DNA of 64,000 bases, from positions 496,001 through 560,000 of the forward strand of contig CBDCJB010000004.1 of NCBI GenBank assembly GCA_965217605.1. Reading direction: 5' to 3'. Shown in pieces: positions 1 to 8,420 of this stretch (the stretch's first letter is position 1; each line of letters begins with the position of its first letter). The DNA comes from JAYYZW01 sp965217605 (GTDB taxonomy: Bacteria; Pseudomonadota; Gammaproteobacteria; Ga0077536). A program made the translations under genes and the position numbers. The notes beneath the pieces are model-generated. The model was not told the DNA's origin. It was given only the letters and a program-made list of their open reading frames with translations, and searched no databases.

Positions 1-521
1 GTTGGAAAGACTATCAACGCAGCGGGCAGGTATGCGGCATCAGCCTGCCCGCCGGACTCGAACAAGCCGCGCAGTTACCGGAACCGGTGTTCACGCCTTC
101 GACCAAGGCCGACGTCGGCGACCACGATGAGAACATCGATTTCGGCCGCGCCTGTGATTTGATCGGGCGCGAACGCGCCGATCAAGTGCGTACGATCAGT
201 ATCGATATCTATCGATCCGCGGCCGAGTTTGCGCGGACGAAAGGCATCATCATCGCCGACACCAAATTCGAGTTCGGGCTCGATGACGACGATGAGCTGG
301 TCTTAATCGACGAGGTGCTGACACCGGATTCATCGCGCTTCTGGCCCGCGGACGAATATCGCACCGGTATCAGTCCACCGAGCTTCGACAAGCAGTTCGT
401 GCGCGATTACCTCGAAACCCTGGATTGGGACAAGCGCCCACCGGCGCCACCGTTACCGCCCGAGATCCTCGAACGTACGGCTAATAAATACCGCGAAGCG
501 CTTGACCGGCTGACGGGGTAA
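1..521 (+). CDS. purC: SAICAR synthetase, C-terminal part (5' end outside window)
   Basis: Phosphoribosylaminoimidazole-succinocarboxamide synthase joins aspartate to CAIR with ATP in purine synthesis (cytosol). The frame is open from base 3, so about 172 C-terminal residues are visible. The segments DYQRSGQVCG, PVFTPSTKA and GDHDENI are typical of the family; the last two belong to the nucleotide/substrate-binding region. The GTG at 87 is internal and should not be taken as a start. A dyad repeat and then the convergent aldolase gene follow. Family call is firm; only the missing 5' end limits it. Confidence 0.93.
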   Translation, partial: WKDYQRSGQVCGISLPAGLEQAAQLPEPVFTPSTKADVGDHDENIDFGRACDLIGRERADQVRTISIDIYRSAAEFARTKGIIIADTKFEFGLDDDDELVLIDEVLTPDSSRFWPADEYRTGISPPSFDKQFVRDYLETLDWDKRPPAPPLPPEILERTANKYREALDRLTG

Positions 522-570
522 GGTTCCCGGTACGCGTTGATCACGTTACGGACGCATGTTGAAGGAGTAG

Positions 571-597
571 CCTGGATGGAGCGTAGCGGAATCCGGG
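571..597. repeat. REP-like dyad repeat, copy 1
   Basis: An imperfect palindrome (CCTGGATGGAGCG...CGGAATCCGGG) lies between the convergent stops of purC and the aldolase gene. A near-identical copy lies at 25623-25650. Intergenic position, symmetry and recurrence suggest a REP-type element or shared terminator-like hairpin. Confidence 0.6.
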
Positions 598-598
598 A

Positions 599-1627
599 TC
601 AGGCAGCGAGCTCCGCCTCTACGACATCCGAATACTGCCCCATCGCCGCGAGCCCATTGCAACGCTCGCGGTGGAGCAAGATCGCCCGCGCCCGCGCCAG
701 ATTATCCGCCTGACCCGCCCAGGCTTTGAGCGCGTCGGCTTGGAGCGCACGGCCGTAGGAGAAACTGAGGGGCCAGGGTACGTCGAACCCCGCCGCATTC
801 ATCGCGTTCAAGTGGCGCGTCGCGTCCTCGCCGCTCTGACCACCGGACAGGAACACGATGCCGGGCAGCGCCGCCGGCACCGCGCGCTTGAGGCAGCGCA
901 CGGTTTTTTCGGCGACCTCGTCCACGCCCGCCTGCACCACGCACTGCTTACCCGACACGACCATATTGGTTTTCAAGATCGTGTGCTCGAGCGCGGCGTC
1001 CTGGCGGGCCAGCTCGTTGAACACCGTGCGCAGCGTGATTTCGGTGACCTCGAAGCAGCGATCGATCGTGTTGTCCCCATCCATCAGGACTTCCGGTTCG
1101 ACCATGGGGACGATCCCGGCTTCCTGGCAGAGTCCCGCATAGCGCGCCAGCGCATGGGCGTTGGCTTCGATGCAGGCCATCGAAGGAATGCCGTCGCCGA
1201 TCGTGATCACCGCGCGCCATTTCGCGAACTTCGCACCAAGCGACCGGTACGCGTCCAGTCGTTCGCGCAAGCGGTCCAGGCCTTCGGTAACCTTCTCCCC
1301 AGCATGGCCCGCCAGATCCTTGGCGCCGCCATCGACTTTGATCCCAGGCATGACGCCCTTGTCGATGAGAACCTGCGGGAAGGGCCGGCCGGCTTCCGTT
1401 GCCTGGCGGATCGTTTCATCGAACAGGATCATGCCGCTGATGTAATCCGCGTCACCGGCGTTATCGATCAGCAACTCGCGGTAGGCCCGGCGATGCTCCT
1501 CGGTAGACTCGACCCCGATGGTATCGAAACGCTTTTTGATCGTCGGCAGGCTTTCGTCGATCGCGAGCACGCCTTTGCCCTTTGCGACCATCGCCTGCGC
1601 CGTTGCTGCGAGTTCCTGAGCTGACAC
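599..1627 (-). CDS. fba: Class I fructose-bisphosphate aldolase
   Basis: Cleaves or condenses fructose-1,6-bisphosphate to and from DHAP and glyceraldehyde-3-phosphate by a Schiff-base mechanism. At 342 aa it has the length of the animal/plant-type class I enzyme. The N-terminal GKGVLAIDESLPTIKKRF matches the family signature, and HTILKTNMV contains the expected Schiff-base lysine (usually LLKPNMV). LSGGQSGEDA is the phosphate-binding loop. It is the last gene of the minus-strand operon tkt-gap-pgk-pyk-fba, 80 bp after pyk. Start ATG gives MSAQELAATA. Very likely functional. Confidence 0.95.
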   Translation of the reverse strand: MSAQELAATAQAMVAKGKGVLAIDESLPTIKKRFDTIGVESTEEHRRAYRELLIDNAGDADYISGMILFDETIRQATEAGRPFPQVLIDKGVMPGIKVDGGAKDLAGHAGEKVTEGLDRLRERLDAYRSLGAKFAKWRAVITIGDGIPSMACIEANAHALARYAGLCQEAGIVPMVEPEVLMDGDNTIDRCFEVTEITLRTVFNELARQDAALEHTILKTNMVVSGKQCVVQAGVDEVAEKTVRCLKRAVPAALPGIVFLSGGQSGEDATRHLNAMNAAGFDVPWPLSFSYGRALQADALKAWAGQADNLARARAILLHRERCNGLAAMGQYSDVVEAELAA

Positions 1628-1707
1628 GGCTCACCCCTCTTTAATAGTGAGATCGAACGATGAAAATTATAGGAACAGGTTCGCTCGAGTACCAGCGGGC
1701 GTCGTGC

Positions 1708-3150
1708 TTACCCGACGTGTTCGACGAAATCACCGACCGTGACGATCTTCATGCCATTGGTCCCGCCGGAATGGCCGTGCAGGTCACCCTTGGTAATGAT
1801 CACGCGGTCGCCGTCGCCGACCGCGCCGCGCGTCTGTAAGAGGCTCAAGACTTCGCGCGTCACCTCACTGTACTCGATCGACGTGACGTCGAAGAAAACC
1901 GGGTAAACATCCCGGTAAAGCGTGACTTTGCGCAGTGTTTCGGGGTGACGCGCGAGGGCGAAGATCGGAATGGCGGTATTCAGCCGCGAGGTCCACAACG
2001 CCGTCGCACCCGATTCCGTCAGCGCGGCGATGGCGGTCGCGCCGATGCGGTTACCGCAATAAATGGTCGACATCGCGATCGCCTGGTCGACACGCTCGAA
2101 CTGGGCGTCGAGCGGGACAGGCGACGCCGGGGCGCGCCACTCGTTTTCCGCGCCTTCGCAGATCCGCGCCATCGCGGCGACGGCTTTGTCGGGATTGAGG
2201 CCGACGCTGGTTTCGCCCGAGAGCATCACGGCGTCGGTGCCGTCGAGCACCGCGTTGGCCACATCGAATACCTCGGCGCGCGTCGGCATCGAGTGCTCGA
2301 TCATCGATTCCATCATCTGCGTGGCGGTGATCACGGTGCGATGCTGGCTGCGGGCCGTCGCGATCAGGTGCTTCTGCGCTGGCGGCAGGCGCGCGTCGCC
2401 GATTTCAACCCCGAGGTCGCCACGCGCGATCATGATGCAGTCCGACGCCGCGATGAGATCGGGCGCCGAGTCGAGGGCCTCGGCCCGTTCGATCTTTGCG
2501 ATGACGCCGGCACCACCGCCGGCAGCGTGGATCAAACCGCGGGCGTTCTCGATATCTTCCGCGCTGCGTGGAAACGACACCGCGATGTAGTCGACCTCTT
2601 GTGCGACCGCGTGGATGAGATCCGCGCGGTCCTTCTCGGTCAACGCCGGCGCCGACAGCCCGCCGCCCTGGCGGTTGATGCCTTTGTGATCGGACAGCCG
2701 TCCGCCCGTCACGACGGTCGTCTCGATGACGGAACCGGACACGCGCGTGACATGGAGGACGATGCGGCCGTCGTCCACGAGTAAGGTGTCGCCCGCGTTC
2801 ACGTCTTGCGGCAGTTGTTTGTAGGTCACGCCGATCCGTTCGGCGGTGCCCGCATCCGGTGCACACTCGGCGTCAATGAGAAAGCGCGCGCCCTCGTGGA
2901 TATCCACGGCGTGCTCGCTCAGGCACTCGAGCCGGATCTTCGGCCCCTGCAGATCGGCGATCAGCCCGATCTCCCGCCCGGCGTCCGCCGCCGCAGCGCG
3001 CACCGCCTGCGCGCGACGCGCGTGGTCCGAAACGGTGCCGTGGGAGTAATTGAGGCGCGCCGCATCCAGGCCCTCCGCAACGAGGCGTTCGAGCATGCCG
3101 GGCCGATCGGTGGCCGGACCCAGGGTCGCGACGATCTTGGTGCGTCTCAT
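1708..3150 (-). CDS. pyk: Pyruvate kinase
   Basis: Transfers phosphate from phosphoenolpyruvate to ADP, the last step of glycolysis. 480 aa, normal bacterial length. It begins MRRTKIVATLGPATD. The substrate loop reads ARLNYSHG (most homologues have R-x-NFSHG), then GPKIRLE, IMIARGDLGVEI and ATQMMESMIEHSMPTRAEV (active-site signature). The C-terminal domain ends ...HSGGTNGMKIVTVGDF. It sits 27 bp downstream of pgk in the same operon. The N/Y change in the first motif is mild. Confident call. Confidence 0.96.
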   Translation of the reverse strand: MRRTKIVATLGPATDRPGMLERLVAEGLDAARLNYSHGTVSDHARRAQAVRAAAADAGREIGLIADLQGPKIRLECLSEHAVDIHEGARFLIDAECAPDAGTAERIGVTYKQLPQDVNAGDTLLVDDGRIVLHVTRVSGSVIETTVVTGGRLSDHKGINRQGGGLSAPALTEKDRADLIHAVAQEVDYIAVSFPRSAEDIENARGLIHAAGGGAGVIAKIERAEALDSAPDLIAASDCIMIARGDLGVEIGDARLPPAQKHLIATARSQHRTVITATQMMESMIEHSMPTRAEVFDVANAVLDGTDAVMLSGETSVGLNPDKAVAAMARICEGAENEWRAPASPVPLDAQFERVDQAIAMSTIYCGNRIGATAIAALTESGATALWTSRLNTAIPIFALARHPETLRKVTLYRDVYPVFFDVTSIEYSEVTREVLSLLQTRGAVGDGDRVIITKGDLHGHSGGTNGMKIVTVGDFVEHVG

Positions 3151-3177
3151 GTTCGCGTCTTCAATGAATAGTTGTGA

Positions 3178-4356
3178 TTAAGCCGCGGCGCGTCGCTCGA
3201 GGATCTCCACGGCGGGCAGGGTCTTGCCTTCGAGAAACTCCAGAAATGCGCCACCGCCGGTCGAGATATACGAAATCGAGTCAGCCACGCCGAACGCGGC
3301 GATCGCGGCCAAGGTGTCGCCCCCGCCCGCGATCGAAAACCCGTCCGCATCCGCGATCGCGCGCGCGAGTTCCCGCGTGCCGTTGGCGAACGACTCGAAC
3401 TCGAAAACGCCGAGTGGGCCATTCCAAACGACGGTGCCGGCGTTTGCGATCGCGCCGCATATGGATTTCGTCGATGCGGGACCGAGGTCCATGATCAAAT
3501 CGTCCGCCGCCACGTCGGTAACATCCTTGATCGCCGGCTGCGCCTGGTCGTCGAAGCTTTTTCCGCACACCACATCGATCGGGACCGGCACCTGTGCATC
3601 GGAAGCGATGAGCCGCGCGGCGATATCGATCATGTCGGCTTCGAACAGCGACTGGCCGACCTCGTGCCCCGCCGCTTTCAAGAACGTATTGGCGATGCCG
3701 CCGCCGACGACGAGGTGGTCGACCTTGCGCGCCAATGCCTCGAGAACCTGTAGCTTGGTCGATACTTTGGCGCCGCCGACGACCGCGACCAATGGGCGCG
3801 CGGGGTTGCCCAGGGCCTTGGCCAGGGCGTCGAGTTCCGCGGTCAAGAGCGGACCCGCGCAGGCGGCCGGCGCATATTTCGCGACGCCGTGGGTCGAGGC
3901 CTGCGCGCGGTGGGCCGTCGCGAACGCGTCGTTCACGAACACGTCGCCGAGTTGCGCCATGCGTTTCGCAAGCGCGTCGTCGTTGGCTTTCTCACCGACG
4001 AAGAAGCGTACGTTCTCACACAAAGTGACCGATGCATCGGCCACCTCGATGCCGTCGAGCCATTCGGATTCAAAACCCACCGCACGGTCGAGCAATGCCC
4101 CGAGCGCATCCGCCACCGGGCGCAACGACAGCTGTGGGTCGATCTCACCTTCGCATGGCCGCCCGAGATGCGACAGGAGAATGACGGCCGCGCCCCGGGC
4201 CAAGGCGTCGCGGATGGTCGGCAGTCCCGCTTTGAGCCGCGTGTCGTCGGCGATCACGCCGTCTTTCAGCGGCACGTTGAAATCCTCTCGAATCAGGACG
4301 CGCTTGCCGCGCAGATCTACATCGGCCATACGCAACATGGCGTACGATTCAGGCAC
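3178..4356 (-). CDS. pgk: Phosphoglycerate kinase
   Basis: Interconverts 1,3-bisphosphoglycerate + ADP and 3-phosphoglycerate + ATP. 392 aa, full length. Visible signatures: VLIREDFNVPLKDG near the N-terminus, LLSHLGRP, VVGGAKVSTKL, WNGPLGVFE and the C-terminal nucleotide loop IAGGGDTLAAI followed by STGGGAFLEFLEG. The start overlaps the last 8 bases of gap, which indicates translational coupling. No defects seen. Confidence 0.97.
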   Translation of the reverse strand: MPESYAMLRMADVDLRGKRVLIREDFNVPLKDGVIADDTRLKAGLPTIRDALARGAAVILLSHLGRPCEGEIDPQLSLRPVADALGALLDRAVGFESEWLDGIEVADASVTLCENVRFFVGEKANDDALAKRMAQLGDVFVNDAFATAHRAQASTHGVAKYAPAACAGPLLTAELDALAKALGNPARPLVAVVGGAKVSTKLQVLEALARKVDHLVVGGGIANTFLKAAGHEVGQSLFEADMIDIAARLIASDAQVPVPIDVVCGKSFDDQAQPAIKDVTDVAADDLIMDLGPASTKSICGAIANAGTVVWNGPLGVFEFESFANGTRELARAIADADGFSIAGGGDTLAAIAAFGVADSISYISTGGGAFLEFLEGKTLPAVEILERRAAA

Positions 4357-5359
4357 CCATCAGCGCGATCGTCGTATCGAGCATGCGATTGGAAAAGCCC
4401 CATTCGTTGTCGTACCACGCGAGAACCTTGACTAAACTGCCTTCGATCACCTTGGTCTGGCTCGCCTCATAGATGGATGAAGCCGGGTTGTGGTTGAAGT
4501 CGATCGATACCAAGGGCGCGTCGTTGTACGCGAGGATGCCTTCGAGATCGCCGTTCGCGGCAGCGCGGATGATGTCGCCGACTTCCTCGATCGACGTATC
4601 GCGCGCCGCTTTGAACGTGAGGTCGACGAGCGATACGTTGATGGTCGGCACGCGGACGGCGTAACCGTCGAGCTTGCCATTCAGTTCGGGCAGCACCAGC
4701 CCGACCGCCGCGGCCGCGCCGGTCTTGGTCGGTATCATCGATTGCGTCGCCGAGCGCGCGCGCCGCAGATCCGAATGATAGACGTCGGTCAGCACCTGAT
4801 CGTTGGTGTAGGCGTGGATCGTCGTCATGATGCCGGACTCGACGCCGATGCGTTCGTGCAGCGGCTTGACCAATGGCGCGAGGCAATTGGTGGTGCACGA
4901 CGCGTTCGATATCACCGTGTCGGTCGCCTTGAGCACATCGTGATTGACGCCGTAGACGATCGTCGCATCGACATCCGTACCGGCCGGCGCCGAGATCACG
5001 ACCTTGCGCGCGCCGCCTTCGAGGTGCGCCGAGGCCTTGGTCTTGTTGGCGAAGAGCCCGGTGGACTCGTGCACGACGTCGACGCCGAGATCGCCCCAGG
5101 GCAAATTCGCCGGGTCGCGTTCGCTCAGCACCTTGATCGAAAAACCGTTGACGATCATCGCGCCATCGGTGACCTCGATGGTTCCCGGAAACGGGCCGTG
5201 CGCGCTGTCGTAGCGGGTCAGATGGGCGTTGGTCTCGGCGTCACCGAGGTCATTGACGGCGACGATCTCGATCTCGTCCGTACGGCCGGATTCGAAAAGC
5301 GCGCGCAACACGTTGCGGCCGATGCGGCCGTAGCCGTTGATCCCGACGCGGATGGCCAT
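4349..5359 (-). CDS. gap: Glyceraldehyde-3-phosphate dehydrogenase, type I
   Basis: Oxidative phosphorylation of glyceraldehyde-3-phosphate to 1,3-bisphosphoglycerate with NAD(P). 336 aa. The Rossmann start is VGINGYGRIGRNVLRAL; the active-site segment SNASCTTNCLAPL has the catalytic Cys; WYDNEWGFSNRMLD is the classical C-terminal signature. The start lies 3 bp from the tkt stop, so it is in the tkt-led operon, an arrangement common in proteobacteria that link glycolysis to the Calvin cycle. Cofactor preference was not assessed. Confidence 0.97.
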   Translation of the reverse strand: MAIRVGINGYGRIGRNVLRALFESGRTDEIEIVAVNDLGDAETNAHLTRYDSAHGPFPGTIEVTDGAMIVNGFSIKVLSERDPANLPWGDLGVDVVHESTGLFANKTKASAHLEGGARKVVISAPAGTDVDATIVYGVNHDVLKATDTVISNASCTTNCLAPLVKPLHERIGVESGIMTTIHAYTNDQVLTDVYHSDLRRARSATQSMIPTKTGAAAAVGLVLPELNGKLDGYAVRVPTINVSLVDLTFKAARDTSIEEVGDIIRAAANGDLEGILAYNDAPLVSIDFNHNPASSIYEASQTKVIEGSLVKVLAWYDNEWGFSNRMLDTTIALMGA

Positions 5360-5362
5360 GGT

Positions 5363-7405
5363 CTAGTGCTCCAAGTAGTCCCTGATTAAGTTCGTGCAGT
5401 TGTCGGCAGTGAAGCCGAAATGTTTGAACAGATCGGCGCCCGGCGCCGACGCGCCGAAGCGGTCGAGGCCGATGACCATGCCGTCGAGTCCGACGAAGCG
5501 GTACCAGAAGTCGCGTCCGCCGGCCTCGATCGCGACGCGCCTGCGTACCGATGGCGGCAGCACCGATGCGCGATAGGCCTCGGTCTGGCGCTCGAAGTGT
5601 TCGGCGCAGGGCATCGCAACCAGCCGGATCGCACGGCCTTCGCCATTGAGGCGAGCGACCGCCTCGCGCGCGACGTGAACTTCCGATCCCGTCGCGATCA
5701 CGATCGCCTCCGGTGACTCGCCGGCGTCGATCAATGCGTATGCGCCGCGAGCCGCCGCGTCCAACTGCACGTCGGTCCGCGCCTGTTGCGGCAGGCCCTG
5801 CCGCGTTAACAACAGGCAGGACGGGCCGTCGCGGCGGTCGACGGCGGCCAGCCACGCAACCGCGGTCTCCGCGCCGTCGCACGGGCGCCAGACGTCCATT
5901 CCCGGCATCAGGCGCAGGGTGCCGGCATGTTCGATCGGTTGATGGGTCGGCCCGTCCTCGCCGAGTCCGATCGAATCGTGCGTATAGACGAAGATGCTCC
6001 CGATCTGCATCAGCGCGGCCATACGCACGGCGTTCCGCGCGTAATCGGAGAACACGAGAAACGTACCGCCATAGGGGATCACGCCACCGTGCAGGCACAG
6101 GCCGTTCATGATCGCGCTCATGGCGAACTCGCGCACACCGTAAAAGATATAGTTACCGTCCGGCTCAGCAGTCGACAAGGTGCGGCTGGTGTCGTGAAAG
6201 GTGTTGTTGGATCCGGTCAGATCGGCCGATCCACCGATGAGCTCCGGGAGCACCGGCGCGATGTGATTGAGTACGCGCTCCGACGACTTGCGCGTCGCTT
6301 CCTTGCCGTCGGCGCCGGCTAAGGCGGCGACGCACGCCCGTGCGACGTCCGGCCATTCATCCGGCCGCTGGTTTGCTATCAGACGGTCGAACTCGCGCGC
6401 CGCGTCGGGAAACTCGGACGCGTAGTCGGCCAGTGTTTGCCGCCAGGCTTTTTCGCGCTCGGCGCCGGACGGCCGGGCATCCCAGGCGGCATAGATCGGA
6501 TCGGGAATCTCGAACGGCGGATGCGCCCAGCCGAGCGCTTCACGCGTAGCGAGAACTTCGTCATCCCCGAGTGCGGCGCCGTGGCAGGCGGCCGTGCCGG
6601 CTTTGTTGGGCGCCCCCCAGCCGATCGTCGTGCGGCAACACAGCAGTGTCGGGCGGTCGGTGGCGGCTCGCGCCGCTGCCAGCGCCGCCTCGACGGCGGA
6701 CGGGTCATGCCCGTCGATCGCAGCCTCGACATGCCAACCATAGGCTTCAAAACGTGTCGGCGTGTCGTCGGTGAACCAACCGCCCACCTCGCCGTCGATA
6801 GAGATCCCGTTGTCGTCGTAGACGACGATGAGTTTGCCGAGCCCCAGCGTGCCGGCGAGCGAGCACGCTTCGTGCGAAATGCCTTCCATCAGACAGCCGT
6901 CGCCGGCGAAGGCGTAGGTGTGATGATCGACGATGTCGTACCCGGGACGGTTGAAGCGGCGCGCCAGGTGCCGTTCGGCGATCGCCATGCCGACCGCGTT
7001 CGCAAGGCCTTGGCCGAGCGGTCCCGTGGTCGTTTCCACGCCCGGCGTATCGCCGCGTTCCGGATGCCCCGGTGTTTTCGAACCGAGCTGGCGAAAGCGT
7101 TTGATCTCATCGATCGATACGTCATAGCCGGTGAGATGCAACAACGCGTACAACAGCATCGAGCCGTGGCCATTGGACATGACGAAGCGGTCGCGATCGA
7201 ACCAGGCGGGATTCTGCGGATTATGTACGAGAAAGCCGCGCCACAGGACTTCGGCGATGTCCGCCATGCCCATCGGTGCGCCGGGATGTCCGGAATTCGC
7301 GCTTTGAACGGCATCCATGCTGAGCGCTCTGACGGCATTCGCCAGTTCACGCCGCGCCGGCTCGCTGGCGGCGTCGCTCCGCTTGCCCAGCGGTTCGCTC
7401 ATCAC
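5363..7405 (-). CDS. tkt: Transketolase
   Basis: Thiamine-diphosphate enzyme moving two-carbon units between sugar phosphates (pentose phosphate or Calvin cycle). 680 aa, full length. N-terminal SANSGHPGAPMGMADIAEVL, the ThDP/metal motif GDGCLMEGISHEA with the later DDNGISIDG, and the central THDSIGLGEDGPTHQPIEH are all present. First gene of the minus-strand operon; the 132-bp gap to metF should hold its promoter, but no boxes could be assigned with confidence. Confidence 0.97.
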   Translation of the reverse strand: MMSEPLGKRSDAASEPARRELANAVRALSMDAVQSANSGHPGAPMGMADIAEVLWRGFLVHNPQNPAWFDRDRFVMSNGHGSMLLYALLHLTGYDVSIDEIKRFRQLGSKTPGHPERGDTPGVETTTGPLGQGLANAVGMAIAERHLARRFNRPGYDIVDHHTYAFAGDGCLMEGISHEACSLAGTLGLGKLIVVYDDNGISIDGEVGGWFTDDTPTRFEAYGWHVEAAIDGHDPSAVEAALAAARAATDRPTLLCCRTTIGWGAPNKAGTAACHGAALGDDEVLATREALGWAHPPFEIPDPIYAAWDARPSGAEREKAWRQTLADYASEFPDAAREFDRLIANQRPDEWPDVARACVAALAGADGKEATRKSSERVLNHIAPVLPELIGGSADLTGSNNTFHDTSRTLSTAEPDGNYIFYGVREFAMSAIMNGLCLHGGVIPYGGTFLVFSDYARNAVRMAALMQIGSIFVYTHDSIGLGEDGPTHQPIEHAGTLRLMPGMDVWRPCDGAETAVAWLAAVDRRDGPSCLLLTRQGLPQQARTDVQLDAAARGAYALIDAGESPEAIVIATGSEVHVAREAVARLNGEGRAIRLVAMPCAEHFERQTEAYRASVLPPSVRRRVAIEAGGRDFWYRFVGLDGMVIGLDRFGASAPGADLFKHFGFTADNCTNLIRDYLEH

Positions 7406-7537
7406 GGATACCTCAATGGATGGCCCTCCGGAGGTGCGGAACCGGCAGGTCGGGATCGAAACCTTGCTCCGGAAGATAGGCTATTCTAACGCGTTAAATG
7501 CAGTGAAAAAACTGAGCCCCAAGACAAAAATTGCCCG

Positions 7538-8411
7538 ATGGATAAATCCGTAGACACCGCCGGCCATGTCAGCTTCGAGTTCTTTCCGCCGCGCACGCCC
7601 GAGGCCGTCGCCCGACTCGAGACTACCCGCCGCAAGCTCGCGGCGCTAAATCCCGAATTCTTTTCGGTCACCTTCGGCGCAGGTGGCAGCACCCGCGACC
7701 TCACCCTCGAGACGGTCTTGGATACACGCGACGACACCGGCATCGAGAGCGCGCCGCATATCTCGTGCATCGGATTTCCCATCATCGAGTTACGCACGGT
7801 CTTGGAGCGCTATCAGCAGGCCGGGATCCAGCGCGTGGTGGCGCTGCGTGGGGATATGCCGTCGGGTACCACGGGTTTTGGCGAGCTGCGCTTCGCCAAC
7901 GAACTGGTGGCATTCATCCGCGCTGAAACCGGCGACCGCTTCCGCATCGGAAGTGGCGGCCTATCCCGAGGCGCACCCGCAATCATCCGGTGCGAGCGCC
8001 GACCTGGACAGTTTCAAGCGCAAGGTCGAAGCGGGCGCGGATGGCGCCATTACGCAATATTTTTACAACGCGGATGCCTACTTTCACTTTGTCGAACGGT
8101 GTCGGGACGCGTCCATCGACATACCCATCGTGGCGGGCGTGATGCCGATCATCAACTACACGCAACTGAAGCGCTTCTCCGACATGTGCGGGGCCGAAAT
8201 TCCGCGCTGGATCCTCAAACGCCTGCAGGATTTCGGCGATGACCGGCCATCCATTCGCGCGTTCGGCGTGGACGTCACGACGGCGTTGTGCGAGCGCCTG
8301 TTGAGCGGCGGCGCACCCGGCTTGCATTTCTACACGATGAACCAGTTCGAGGCGTCGACCGCGATCTGTTCCAACCTCAACCTTAACCGCGACGCCGTAG
8401 TGGCGGATTGA
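7538..8411 (+). pseudogene. metF: 5,10-methylenetetrahydrofolate reductase, split by one extra base
   Basis: MetF reduces methylene-THF to methyl-THF for methionine synthesis, using FAD. The N-terminal half (SFEFFPPRTPEAV, FFSVTFGAGGSTR, VVALRGDMP) is in one frame up to about 7948. The C-terminal half (VAAYPEAHP, ITQYFYN, VAGVMPI, GLHFYTMNQ) is in the next frame. Deleting one G of the GG at 7949-7950 turns ATC GGA AGT into ATC GAA GTG and joins the halves into about 290 aa, the normal MetF length. Every expected motif is present, so a sequencing/assembly error is at least as likely as a real pseudogene. It stands alone, divergent from tkt. Confidence 0.9.
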
Positions 8412-8420
8412 AGGCCTGCC

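Noticed and set aside
671..1624. Long open frames antisense to the aldolase, pyk, pgk, gap and tkt genes
   Set aside because: They are mirror frames of highly conserved GC-rich genes, arginine-rich and without motifs.
7406..7537. Possible riboswitch (SAM, SAH or cobalamin) in front of metF
   Set aside because: No recognisable conserved core or matching stems; only a short gap that includes the divergent tkt promoter.
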